From an uncultured Spirochaetales bacterium (GTDB taxonomy: Bacteria > Spirochaetota > Spirochaetia > Sphaerochaetales > Sphaerochaetaceae), in the NCBI GenBank assembly GCA_944390045.1, contig CALXOO010000003.1, positions 1-64,000 of the forward strand: a DNA stretch of 64,000 nt, written 5' to 3'. Shown piece by piece: positions 25,993 through 34,809 of this stretch (its first letter is position 1; each line of letters begins with the position of its first letter). The position numbers and the translations under genes were made by a program. Under the pieces are notes generated by a model. That model did no database searches. It was not told the DNA's origin and saw nothing but the letters and a program-made list of their open reading frames with translations.

Positions 25993-27934
25993 CAGGACAC
26001 GGCCGCAGCCGAAGAGAACGATAATCAGGGCGTATCTGATCATCGCAGTATTCGCCCTCGTGCTCACTGCGGTCATCCTGCTCAACAACTGGAAGAGCAC
26101 GGAAGAAAGCTTCCACTCCCGTGCCCTGCTCCTGTCACGGCGCCAGACTTCCTACTTCTCCCAGGTCCTGTACACCTGCCGCTTCATCGTGGACAAGGGA
26201 AGGACTGACAAGAAATATTCTGACTACTACGGGGACTTCGACATCACGAGCAAGCTGGAGATCATTGAGGAACTTGGCGAGATGAAGAAACTCAGCCCGT
26301 TCTATGAATACATCTTCTTCATAGACCAGCAGTCAGACCACATCTTCGGCAGCAACGGGGAATACGACCAGGAGTCTTTCCTGAGGCTTTTCACAGCTGG
26401 CGGAGAGGATGTCATACCGGCTCTGGGCAATACAACAGAAGACATTGTGATGTTCCGCACAGTCTTCCACTCCTCACCCTACACAATGATCCTCATGAAG
26501 GCGGACAAGAGGGCCGGCTCGATGTTCCTCTTCGTCCTGAACGAGGAGACACTGAAGCTCTGGATCGATCTGCCGGAGCAATACGATCTGATGACAGAAC
26601 AGATCTGCTACTCAGGCAGCAGTATCTTCAGCACCGGTGACAGTCCGGATGCGCACAGAAAGTCCTGGACCTTCACATCGAACAGCCTGGATTTTGTCTT
26701 CACGGTCCCTGTCATCGAAATTCTTTCCGATGCCGTGGTCAGTTCGCTGCCCTACCTCGCAGTACTCTATGTCGTCACCGGGATCTGCATGATCGGTGCT
26801 AGGGCCACCATCATGGCATGGAACAAGCCGATCGAGGAGGTGCTGACCCATATAGCACCTGAAGGACAGGACGGTAGCGGACTGCTCTCGATCATAGACG
26901 AGTTCGACTCACTCAGGCAGCTGAACCTGAGCTACAACCATGAGCGCCTGCTCTTCCGCCTGCTCTTCTCGAAGAATGACGGAGAGACGACCAAGTGTCT
27001 GGAAGAATGCCGGGAACACGGTCTTGATCTTTCAGGAGACTACTTCTTCTCCATAATCTGCCCGACGGAAAGTGACTTCATAATAGCAAAGGACCTCTTC
27101 GCACAGGACAGTGAGCTGTACAGGCTCTACATATCTGAGCACGAGATCGCCCTGGTGGCATCCGCCCGCACTGATCTGATAAGCCTCCAGAACAGGCTGA
27201 AGGGTCTGACTCAGAAGGCGCCGAACACCGCGGTAAGCGAGATCACCGACAAGGCACAGCTCATCCCGAAGTGTTTCTCACTGGCCGAGCAGCAGCTGCT
27301 CGAGACTAGAGCACAGGGGCACTCAGAATACCCGAATGAGGAGATGAAGACGCTGAAGATGGCAGTCGACATGAAGTCCAGGGAGAGGATCGCGATCAGC
27401 CTGAGGCAGCTCATGATCATCTGTCAGAACAGTGACCGGCGGCTCAGGGCCACGGTGCTCTATGATGTGTGCAACATGCTCGCAGACGGAAGGGAGAAAG
27501 AGGAGCTGATTGACAACCGTCTGAATGCTGACTGGCTCGAACTCTTTGCCCAGAAACTCTATTCAAGGACATTGCGGGAAATCGACACACAGCCAGCAGA
27601 GAACGCACTGGAGAGGAACATAAGCAGCATCGAGTCCTATATCAAGGAACACTGCACACAGAAGAACTATTCGATCAAGGCGCTCGCCTTCGCCTTCAAC
27701 ATGTCCTACACGAATCTGTGCCACTACTACAAGGCGAACACAGGCACGACAATCGCGGACTTCACGGAGAAGTACAAGATCAACAATGCGGTGAAGCTCC
27801 TGAAGTCCGGAATGAAGATCTACGATGTTGCGGACAGGCTTGGCTACAACTCCACGCAGACCTTCTCCCGGGTCTTCAGGAAATACAAGGGGATGCTGCC
27901 GAAGGACTACATCAAGTCAGCGACCAGGACTTAA
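25979..27934 (+). CDS. Membrane-bound AraC-family regulator with extracytoplasmic sensor
   Basis: An approximately 650-residue regulator. A membrane helix (AYLIIAVFALVLTAVILL) is followed by about 210 extracytoplasmic residues of Cache-like size, a second helix (LPYLAVLYVVTGICMIGA), a cytoplasmic linker and a C-terminal AraC double helix-turn-helix. The latter spans YSIKALAFAFNMSYTNLCHYY and MKIYDVADRLGYNSTQTFSRVF. Such proteins accompany LplABC transporters and usually activate them on sensing an external ligand. The start codon is uncertain: GTG at 25979 or TTG at 25970/25976, all overlapping the GH43 gene. The stop codon overlaps the stop of the convergent xylulokinase-like gene. Confidence 0.88.
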   Translation: MTRSDRTRPQPKRTIIRAYLIIAVFALVLTAVILLNNWKSTEESFHSRALLLSRRQTSYFSQVLYTCRFIVDKGRTDKKYSDYYGDFDITSKLEIIEELGEMKKLSPFYEYIFFIDQQSDHIFGSNGEYDQESFLRLFTAGGEDVIPALGNTTEDIVMFRTVFHSSPYTMILMKADKRAGSMFLFVLNEETLKLWIDLPEQYDLMTEQICYSGSSIFSTGDSPDAHRKSWTFTSNSLDFVFTVPVIEILSDAVVSSLPYLAVLYVVTGICMIGARATIMAWNKPIEEVLTHIAPEGQDGSGLLSIIDEFDSLRQLNLSYNHERLLFRLLFSKNDGETTKCLEECREHGLDLSGDYFFSIICPTESDFIIAKDLFAQDSELYRLYISEHEIALVASARTDLISLQNRLKGLTQKAPNTAVSEITDKAQLIPKCFSLAEQQLLETRAQGHSEYPNEEMKTLKMAVDMKSRERIAISLRQLMIICQNSDRRLRATVLYDVCNMLADGREKEELIDNRLNADWLELFAQKLYSRTLREIDTQPAENALERNISSIESYIKEHCTQKNYSIKALAFAFNMSYTNLCHYYKANTGTTIADFTEKYKINNAVKLLKSGMKIYDVADRLGYNSTQTFSRVFRKYKGMLPKDYIKSATRT

Positions 27935-29400
27935 GTAAAGACAGGCCTGAAGAAGGCCACATGCTCCAGCCACTTCCTGTAGCACTTCTGGTACAGGTCA
28001 TGGCTTGCGGCATCAGGCACAGCCCTTCCTTCAGGGCTGAAGGCCACATGCCCGCCAGTCACATCACCGATGTCTCCACCTGTTGCGCACCACAGGCCGT
28101 GGAGCACGGCTCCGAAGGCGGCGGCCTCCTCCTGCGCGGGGATCCGCACCGGGTATCCGGTGACATCGCTGACAAGCTGTCTCCAGAACGGGCTCTTCGC
28201 TCCGCCTCCGGTGAGGGTGAGGCGTCTGACTGCAATGCCTTTTTCACAGAAGGCCTCAAGCCCCATCAGAAAGCCGTATGTGACCCCTTCAAGCGTACAG
28301 CGCAGCATATTCGCCTCAGTAAGGTTCCAGGGTCTCATGCCCAGCAGGACGCCTTCTCCGTCCGGATAGTCAGGCACCCGCTCACCGTTGAGGAATGGCA
28401 GCATGAAAAGGCCCCCGGAGCCAGGAGAGGAAGAGGAAAGCAGGTCCTCCATTCCGGCATGATCAAGGCCGAACAGTCTCATCACCGCCGTGCTTGCCAC
28501 AGTGCAGTTCATAGTGCACAGCAGAGGAAGCCAGCCTCCAGTTGAAGAGCAGAAGGCTGCAAAGCGTCCCTCAGCATCACAGGCAGGTCTGCTGCTTGTG
28601 GTGAACAGGGTACCGGACGTGCCCAGGCTGATCGTGACATCGCCGTCACTGACAGAGCCTGTGCCTATCGCGCTCATCATGTTGTCCCCGCCGCCGGAAG
28701 CCACAAGGCAGGACTCCGGCAGGCCGAGATCACGGGAAGCCTCAGGGCAGATGTTCCCGATGATTCCAGGAGACTGAGAGACAGGCGGAAGGAGGGAGGA
28801 CAGGCCGGGAGCGACAGCCCCGGCGGCTGCGTCATCCCACTGCCCAGTGAAGATGTTCAGCAGTCCGGTTCCGGAGGCATCCCCTCTTTCCATGACGTAC
28901 TTTCCGCTGAGGTACCAGTTCAGATAATCATGAGGAAGCAGCACATGGGCCAGTCTGTCATACACATCCGGATGATGCCTGTACAGCCACCTGATCTTGC
29001 CTGCGGTATAGCCGGGAAGCACAGGGTTCCCCAGGCGGGAGACGACTGCGTCCCTGCCCCCGCACTTCTGCTCAATCTCACGGCATTCGGCCGCTGTGGA
29101 GGTGTCGCACCACAGCTTGACGTTCCACAGCACCCCGCCTTTCTCATCGACAGGGACAAAGCCGTGTTGCTGCCCTGAAACGGAGACGACCTGTACTGAT
29201 GATCTGAGGTCCGGGTCTATGCGTTCCATGCAGGCACGAAGGGCACGTATCCACCACTGCGCCTTCTGCTCCCGCACTCCTCCATCCCCGCTGATCAGCT
29301 CCAGCGGCTGCGACTGTGCCGCCAGAGTGCGGTGAGCCAGGCTGTCGTATATCAGGACCTTGAGGCTCTGGGTGCCAAGGTCAATGCCGAGGCAGATCAT
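27931..29400 (-). CDS. Xylulokinase-like FGGY sugar kinase
   Basis: A 489-residue FGGY kinase. The N-terminus CLGIDLGTQSLKVLIYD has the phosphate-1 loop, SGQQHGFVPVD the substrate region, TISLGTSGTLF the phosphate-2 loop, and LTGGGAKSPFWRQLVSDVTG the adenosine motif. It most resembles xylulokinases. With the isomerase upstream (4-base overlap) it would phosphorylate a ketose such as fuculose, xylulose or ribulose; the exact sugar is open. Its stop codon shares three bases with that of the convergent regulator gene. Confidence 0.85.
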   Translation of the reverse strand: MICLGIDLGTQSLKVLIYDSLAHRTLAAQSQPLELISGDGGVREQKAQWWIRALRACMERIDPDLRSSVQVVSVSGQQHGFVPVDEKGGVLWNVKLWCDTSTAAECREIEQKCGGRDAVVSRLGNPVLPGYTAGKIRWLYRHHPDVYDRLAHVLLPHDYLNWYLSGKYVMERGDASGTGLLNIFTGQWDDAAAGAVAPGLSSLLPPVSQSPGIIGNICPEASRDLGLPESCLVASGGGDNMMSAIGTGSVSDGDVTISLGTSGTLFTTSSRPACDAEGRFAAFCSSTGGWLPLLCTMNCTVASTAVMRLFGLDHAGMEDLLSSSSPGSGGLFMLPFLNGERVPDYPDGEGVLLGMRPWNLTEANMLRCTLEGVTYGFLMGLEAFCEKGIAVRRLTLTGGGAKSPFWRQLVSDVTGYPVRIPAQEEAAAFGAVLHGLWCATGGDIGDVTGGHVAFSPEGRAVPDAASHDLYQKCYRKWLEHVAFFRPVFT

Positions 29401-30890
29401 GACTCATCTCCGAACGGGCACTCTCCGGGGTACAGGCTGTTCTGGGGCCTGTTGTAGGAGATATCGGTGACTCCGAGATAATTCAGCACGCAATACAGTG
29501 TCCGCCCGATGCTCGCGAATGCGACGGCCCCGTGATGCGGGAAATGCTTCTCAATCAGGACATGGCGGTAGAAGCGTCCCATCTGGGGTATGGCGAACAG
29601 GCCGATTCCGCCGAATGACCGGGTCGCCACAGGAAGAACCTCTCCCTGGCAGACATAGGCCTGCAGGCTGGTGTCAGCATTGGAATGGAGGCGGAAGAAG
29701 GTGATCTTGCCTGCGGCTATGTCTCCTTCCAGTGTCCCGCGCGTGAAATCAGGATCGGCGCCTCCTTCAAGCAGGCGGTTCTGGATCATCTGGTACTTCA
29801 CAGCGCCCTTCGAGAGACGACAGAGCGGAGTATTGCCGCAGTGGAAGCCCATGAAGACATCATGCAGGGAGTAAGGAAACCTGCCCTTTATTGCTTCCTC
29901 ATACATATCTGCAGGCACAGTGTTGTTGATATCCAGCAGAGTCACGCTCTCCTGTGTTATGCAGGTGGCGATATACTCGGACAGGGCACCGTAGATGTCG
30001 ACCTCGCAGGCTACCGGGATTCCTCTGGAGGCCAGGCGGCTGTTCACATAACATGGTTCGAAGCCGAACTCCTTCGGGAAGGCAGGCCAGCACTTGTTCG
30101 CAAAGGCCACATAGGAGCGGGAGCCGCAGTGTCCGGCGGCCCAGTCAAGAAGCGTCAGCTCATACTGGGCCATCCGTTCCAGCAGGTCAGGATATGTGTT
30201 CCCCTGCCCCAGCTCGGCGCTCATCTCCTCCATGACTGCTGGAATTCTGGCATCGCCCTTATGCTCACGGAATGAAACGAGGAGATCAAGTTCGCTGTTC
30301 TCCTCAATCTCGACTCCAAGATCGTAGAGGGCCTTTATAGGGGCATTGCAGGCAAAGAAATCCTGCGGCCTCGGTCCGAATGTTATGATCTTCAGGTCTC
30401 CGATTCCGAGTATGGCCCTGGCGACCGGGATGAAGTCACGGATCATCGCAGCGCAGTCCCGCGCGTCTCCGACAGGATACTCAGGAATATAGGCAGGAAT
30501 CTGTCTCAGGCCGAGATTGTATGAGCAGTTGAGCATCCCGCAGTAGGCATCTCCCCTTCCCCCCATGAGGTTGTCGCCTCTCTCCTCGGCTGCGGCGATA
30601 TACATCGCGGGGCCGGCGAAATACTGTGCGAGTACCGTCTCAGGCGTTTCAGGACCGAAATTGCCCAGATAGACCACCAGCGCATTGCAGCCGGCACTCT
30701 CAATCTCTTCCAGCGCCTTCAAGGCATCCTGCTCATTCTCGACGACTGTCCCCGCCTCGAATATGTCGATCCCGAGCGCCCTGCACTCCTGATACACTCT
30801 GCGCCTTCTCTCCTGCGAAATCGAGACGACGAAACAGTCACGGCTCACAGCCACAAGACCCAGCTTGACAATTGGTATGTTGCTTAACAT
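29397..30890 (-). CDS. L-fucose/L-arabinose isomerase-family protein
   Basis: A 497-residue protein of the fucose/arabinose isomerase fold family, which interconverts aldoses and ketoses using a divalent metal. Relevant segments are GGRGDAYCGM, ITFGPRPQDFFA, ELDLLVSFREHKGD, EVDIYGALSEYI and FMGFHCGNTPLC, in the order seen in FucI-like proteins. The family also contains members of unproven substrate. GGAG precedes the start at 30890. It leads an operon with the kinase, and the GH95 fucosidase at 59591 makes fucose a reasonable substrate. Confidence 0.78.
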   Translation of the reverse strand: MLSNIPIVKLGLVAVSRDCFVVSISQERRRRVYQECRALGIDIFEAGTVVENEQDALKALEEIESAGCNALVVYLGNFGPETPETVLAQYFAGPAMYIAAAEERGDNLMGGRGDAYCGMLNCSYNLGLRQIPAYIPEYPVGDARDCAAMIRDFIPVARAILGIGDLKIITFGPRPQDFFACNAPIKALYDLGVEIEENSELDLLVSFREHKGDARIPAVMEEMSAELGQGNTYPDLLERMAQYELTLLDWAAGHCGSRSYVAFANKCWPAFPKEFGFEPCYVNSRLASRGIPVACEVDIYGALSEYIATCITQESVTLLDINNTVPADMYEEAIKGRFPYSLHDVFMGFHCGNTPLCRLSKGAVKYQMIQNRLLEGGADPDFTRGTLEGDIAAGKITFFRLHSNADTSLQAYVCQGEVLPVATRSFGGIGLFAIPQMGRFYRHVLIEKHFPHHGAVAFASIGRTLYCVLNYLGVTDISYNRPQNSLYPGECPFGDES

Positions 30891-30912
30891 GTTTTCTCCT
30901 TTTTTCTCTTAT

Positions 30913-30945
30913 GGACAGGATCATGCTCATTGGATTGGAAGTCAA
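30913..30945 (-). promoter_or_regulatory. Promoter candidate for the isomerase-kinase operon (shared motif)
   Basis: On the minus strand TTGACT (complement of 30940-30945), a 17-base spacer and GATCCTGTCC (complement of 30913-30922) precede the isomerase start by about 25 bases. The arrangement is identical to that at 20185-20217. Confidence 0.6.
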
Positions 30946-31067
30946 GAAAAATTATCTTGATCTGCTCCGTCCGCAACCCGTACAGACACTGCCCGCAGGG
31001 GAGAAAAAGGATGAGTTACTGCCTGCGGATGAACAGGCGGTCCGCATCCGGATCTGTGACCGAGGCT

Positions 31068-31514
31068 TCAGCAATGGCTGGCTTCCTGATCCTGTGCGTT
31101 CCTGAAGATCCTGCGGAAAAGAAAGCGGACAAGAGGCCCGCAGAACATGATCTGCCAGAAGAAAGCCATCGGGAAATTCTTCGCCACAGTCGTAAGCCAG
31201 GATGGTATGAAATCCATGAGAGCCGGCTTGTGGAATATGAGTGTGGCCCAGAAACTCATGATGGGACACATCATCGATACTGTCACAGCTGCCCTGAATG
31301 TAGTTCTCACAATCGCGTCAGAATCTTTATCCGTATTGCGCGCCGTGATTCTGGCGGTTATCGGGTCTGCGATGAAGAATGACATGATGAAACACAGAGG
31401 CATCATGAACACCATTTCATGAATGGCTCTTCCCATTGCAGTCCAGGAAAGTCTTCCGTCCATGAGCCCCTGATTGTAGAACTCCATTGTCGCAACCATG
31501 AAGACAACCATCAT
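31068..31514 (-). CDS. DUF2798-like membrane protein, start unclear
   Basis: The 148 residues from ATG 31514 contain four predicted helices and resemble two tandem DUF2798 units (repeated helix-F-F segments MPLCFIMSFFIADPI and FPMAFFWQIMFCGPLV). Homology clearly extends upstream: the frame reads GKRTQNIVFTLMM before the ATG. That upstream part has no ATG, GTG or TTG before an in-frame TGA at 31559, although GAGGTGAT sits at the expected ribosome-binding position. The original start may have mutated, or a rare start codon (ATC) is used. Function is unknown. Confidence 0.55.
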   Translation of the reverse strand: MMVVFMVATMEFYNQGLMDGRLSWTAMGRAIHEMVFMMPLCFIMSFFIADPITARITARNTDKDSDAIVRTTFRAAVTVSMMCPIMSFWATLIFHKPALMDFIPSWLTTVAKNFPMAFFWQIMFCGPLVRFLFRRIFRNAQDQEASHC

Positions 31515-31556
31515 CAGGGTAAAGACAATATTCTGAGTCCTTTTCCCGATATCACC

Positions 31557-31922
31557 TCATTTCTGCATATCAGAAGTTGCCAGCATTTCGCGTATGATGC
31601 CGGGAATGTCACAGGCGCTGCAGCCAAGAGCACATCCCATCTCAGAATTGAACAATGACTCAGCCTGTCTGAATAATTCCGCCTCTGTGATTCTGGCTAT
31701 TGGCTTCCCCTTCACGACTGTGTCTTCGTTGTTCTGCCAAATTTCCATGATGACAGGTAGCAGCTCATCAGGACGGCCGGAAAGTATCGCTTCCTTGTAC
31801 CTGACTGTCCTCTGCCTATCCTTTACCTTGCTGATTCTGATGGCAGGGATGCTTCTGATAACCGACCATGAGGAGGGTATGACAGCTGAAGAAGGCAAAA
31901 AAATGATAGTCCCTGCATATTC
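31557..31922 (-). pseudogene. CarD/TRCF-type regulator remnant (5' part lost)
   Basis: The open frame reads EYAGTIIFLPSSAV, then IRSIPAIRISKVKDRQRTV, RYKEAILSGRPDELLPVI and, near the end, FNSEMGCALGCSACDIPGII. The spacing and character match the C-terminal helical half of CarD/TRCF-like RNA polymerase-binding proteins plus the last strand of their N-terminal domain. Upstream of 31922 the frame stays open to 32000 but gives unrelated sequence, and no N-terminal Tudor-like domain is found. Probably a 5'-truncated relic. Its stop codon abuts the DUF2798 gene in the same frame. Confidence 0.42.
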
Positions 31923-32067
31923 ATGGCTTACAGATCGGGGCAGCCGGGACTGACGCAGCTTTCGCAGATGTGCCGCAAAGAAGGGGAAGAGTCCGACTTA
32001 ATGCATCGCCTGCCCTCTTCACGAATGGAAGGAATCATCCGATTCGTCATCACGCGCACCTGCCGCA

Positions 32068-33237
32068 TTATTCTGCGATACGGACAATCTCATTATTCCA
32101 CAGCTTGTCCAGAAACACCTTCCACGGCATTATCCTGATTCCGTCCTCAGTTGTACGCTCAAAGAGCTCCCGGCATACGATGATGTAATCCTTCACTGCA
32201 TTCTCATCCCTGAATGCCCTGATCCCCCTGAGTTCCCTGTTCGAAATGTTCTTCGAGGTCTTCACTTCGATAGCAACTTTGTTCTCAACTACAAAGTCGA
32301 CCTCATAACCTTCACGGGTCCGCCAGAAGTAAAGCTCATCGTCTGTCATCCTATAGTCGATATATGCCTTAAGTTCCATAAAGATGTAGTTCTCGAACAT
32401 CTTGCCGTATTCGGTCATTGTCTCTGACGGGACAGGCATTCTCGCGGCGGCTCTTGCGACTCCGACATCAAAAAAATAGAATTTTGAGGTGTTTACAGGG
32501 ATTCTCTTTGAGCCTTTCCTGTATGGCCTGAGATAGTAGCCGATGAAGGTGTCGACAAGTATCTGATACCAACCTTTGATTGTATCAGCAGACATGCCTA
32601 TGTCCCTTGATGCATTCGTGTAATTCACCAGCTCTGTGTTTTCAGAGGCTGCGAATGTCAGGAAGTTGCTGAAGACTCCGAGATCTCGCCTCTCTCCTTC
32701 TGCTGCGATTTCATTATCAAGATAGCCCCTGACATAATTCCTGAGTTGGGTCTGATATGATTTTGCAGTGAATGCCTTCGGAAGCATTCCGGTTGCAAAG
32801 ATACAGTCAAGATCCGGGTTTCTGTCTCTGATCTCCTTCCATACAAGAGGATGCATCGGCACGATTCCTGCTCTTCCTCCAAGAAGATTGCTTCCACTCC
32901 TTTTGAGTTTCCTTGCACTGGATCCAGTGAGAAGGAAATGAATATCACTATGCGTCATGATGTGCTGGATATCCAGAAGAACCGGAGGAAAGAGTTGCAC
33001 CTCATCGACAATGACGAGGCCTTCAGTCCTGCCGTTCAGCATGGATCTCAGAAGAACGGGATTACGGCGGAATGCATCAAGAGTATCTCCATCAAGGAAA
33101 GTAATTGAGAGAATAGCCTTCTTCTGCAACTCATTCTCTATATATGCTGTTTTCCCAGTCATCCTGGGACCAAAGAGGAAAAGCGAGCTTTCCTCAAGCA
33201 GCCTCCCGATCTCCAGTGCTCTTCTGATGTATTCCAT
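32068..33237 (-). CDS. AAA_14/DUF4143 ATPase (second copy)
   Basis: A 389-residue homologue of the ATPase at 1579-2745. It shows Walker A FGPRMTGKTAY, Walker B LVIVDEVQLF, LLTGSSARKLKRSGSNLLGGRAG, and a C-terminal YEVDF followed by VAIEVKTSK, the PD-(D/E)XK-like residues of DUF4143. It lies in a patch of gene relics and has no partner gene. The start at 33237 is the one matching the paralogue's N-terminus. Confidence 0.85.
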   Translation of the reverse strand: MEYIRRALEIGRLLEESSLFLFGPRMTGKTAYIENELQKKAILSITFLDGDTLDAFRRNPVLLRSMLNGRTEGLVIVDEVQLFPPVLLDIQHIMTHSDIHFLLTGSSARKLKRSGSNLLGGRAGIVPMHPLVWKEIRDRNPDLDCIFATGMLPKAFTAKSYQTQLRNYVRGYLDNEIAAEGERRDLGVFSNFLTFAASENTELVNYTNASRDIGMSADTIKGWYQILVDTFIGYYLRPYRKGSKRIPVNTSKFYFFDVGVARAAARMPVPSETMTEYGKMFENYIFMELKAYIDYRMTDDELYFWRTREGYEVDFVVENKVAIEVKTSKNISNRELRGIRAFRDENAVKDYIIVCRELFERTTEDGIRIMPWKVFLDKLWNNEIVRIAE

Positions 33238-33250
33238 ACTGCTACCTTCT

Positions 33251-33277
33251 TTCGGAATTATATCTAAAAATTCCGAA
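33251..33277 (-). promoter_or_regulatory. Inverted repeat around the -10 region of ATPase 2
   Basis: Perfect 9-bp arms TTCGGAATT and AATTCCGAA are separated by nine bases. On the minus strand the right part contains TATAATTCC, so the repeat covers the probable -10 box (TATAAT) about 20 bases before the start codon. This suggests an operator, possibly for autoregulation. Confidence 0.45.
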
Positions 33278-33484
33278 TCATACCAGGAATTTTTTGGTAT
33301 TTTTCCGTACGCCGGCTGAAATTCGGAGTCCTTTTTACTAAAGCTTCTGGATACAAGCAGAAGATAAGGTATACACGGCTCTTAATAGCTCGCTGCTATT
33401 GAATACATCTGATCCAAAATACAAACTGTTATATCATATGCACATTTCAAGATATTTCTAATTAATCCAAGCAAAGGAGGGATA

Positions 33485-34531
33485 ATGATGAAAACAGAAA
33501 TCTTCCCCAGCATGAACAAATACCTTCAGCACATAAGATGCAACGACACGGAGTTATGTCGTGTTATTCGTGAAATCGACAGCATGATGAGCTTTATAAG
33601 GTATCTTCCAGTAAAGGCTTTCATTTTCGATAGAGACGGAGATGGAATAAAGCCAGATAATATTTATTTTTACAAGACTTACATGGAAGATGGCTGCTTG
33701 AACTTTTTTGTCCCGAGAGAAGGAACGTCAAAAATCTATAAGCGCGATGCAAGACTGCACGCCAACGAACTCAAGACATGGAGATAACATATACTGCTCA
33801 GAAAGGTAAGAGATACCGCTCTCGATATTGAGCATGACTTACTCTATGATTCTGAAACAAATCGCACCGAGAACTGCTACGGAATTATGACATGCTTTAA
33901 TGTCCTTACGGATATGAATGGGATCATTAAATCTGGAACAAATCGAGGCAAGCTCAGCCGCTGCATCACGATTGATGCAGGAGGGACAGGAGAAGACCTT
34001 GCTTCTATCCTTATCATGGTTCCTGATGCAGAATACGGCCTTACTCGTCTCCTTCCTGTAAGCGGTACTGATTGCACCAGCTTTGTGCAAGTGCAGATGG
34101 GTCACACTGACCTTAACGAAGAGTGGCTCCGTGAGTTTGTTACACCCGATGGCCAGTCTGGCAGCACTGAGTATACGACTGATCGGGTTGAGGTTGTGTA
34201 TGGTGTAGGAATGCTTTCAAGAGGCGCTTGCATCAGAATCGCAAACATTGACTGGAGCAATCCAAGCAAGACAAACATGATAAAGGTCAGAGATGCGTAC
34301 AGGAGAGCTGTAGCTGCAATTGACATTAAGATCAAAAACAAGCCGAAGCTTGCTGTCATGAACCCTGAAGTCAGGATCTGTCTCGCCGATTTACTTGACA
34401 AAGAGGGGCTGAAGACCCCGATCCATATTGCAGGAGGCAACAACATTCAAACGACTGAAGATGTTCTCCTTCCATGAATGAATATCGTTGAGTGCGACTC
34501 CATGACCACAGCAGAAGATCAGATAAAATAA
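33485..34531 (+). pseudogene. Phage structural (capsid-type) protein with two in-frame stops
   Basis: One reading frame runs from ATG 33485 (after AAAGGAGG) to TAA 34531. It is broken by TAA at 33785-33787 and TGA at 34475-34477 with no frame change. Joined together it would encode about 348 residues, a normal size for a phage coat protein. The middle contains GGTGEDLASILIMVPDAEYG, RVEVVYGVGMLSRGACIRIANID and KLAVMNPEVRICLADLLD. These recall a family of phage major structural proteins with a receding 'RIANID' strand and a late 'NR/NPxVR' segment. No other phage gene lies nearby, so this is a solitary relic. Confidence 0.55.
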
Positions 34532-34729
34532 GAAATTACGAATAATCTTAAAGTATACCATTCATGTTTTATCTGTTTTCGCAGATCCTTTTTCTTTCTA
34601 AAAAAAAAGGATGAGAGATAATTTCCAGAACTCACTCTGTCAACTGCTGAGGTGATGTTTCTGAATACGGCATATGAAATAACACCTTTTTGGTATGTTG
34701 AGCTCATCAGAAATGACAGGGACAAGGGA

Positions 34730-34765
34730 AACCCTTCAAGTCTCTTTGGCGCGACTTGAAGGGTT
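34730..34765 (-). terminator. Terminator-like hairpin after the TRAP operon
   Basis: Perfect 13-bp arms AACCCTTCAAGTC and GACTTGAAGGGTT enclose a 10-nt loop, 45 bases beyond the last gene of the minus-strand operon. The T-tract is short. The remaining sequence in 34532-34809 shows no gene. Confidence 0.6.
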
Positions 34766-34809
34766 AATCACATGTGGACAATTATTTGCAGGGAACAAAG
34801 GAAAAGAAG

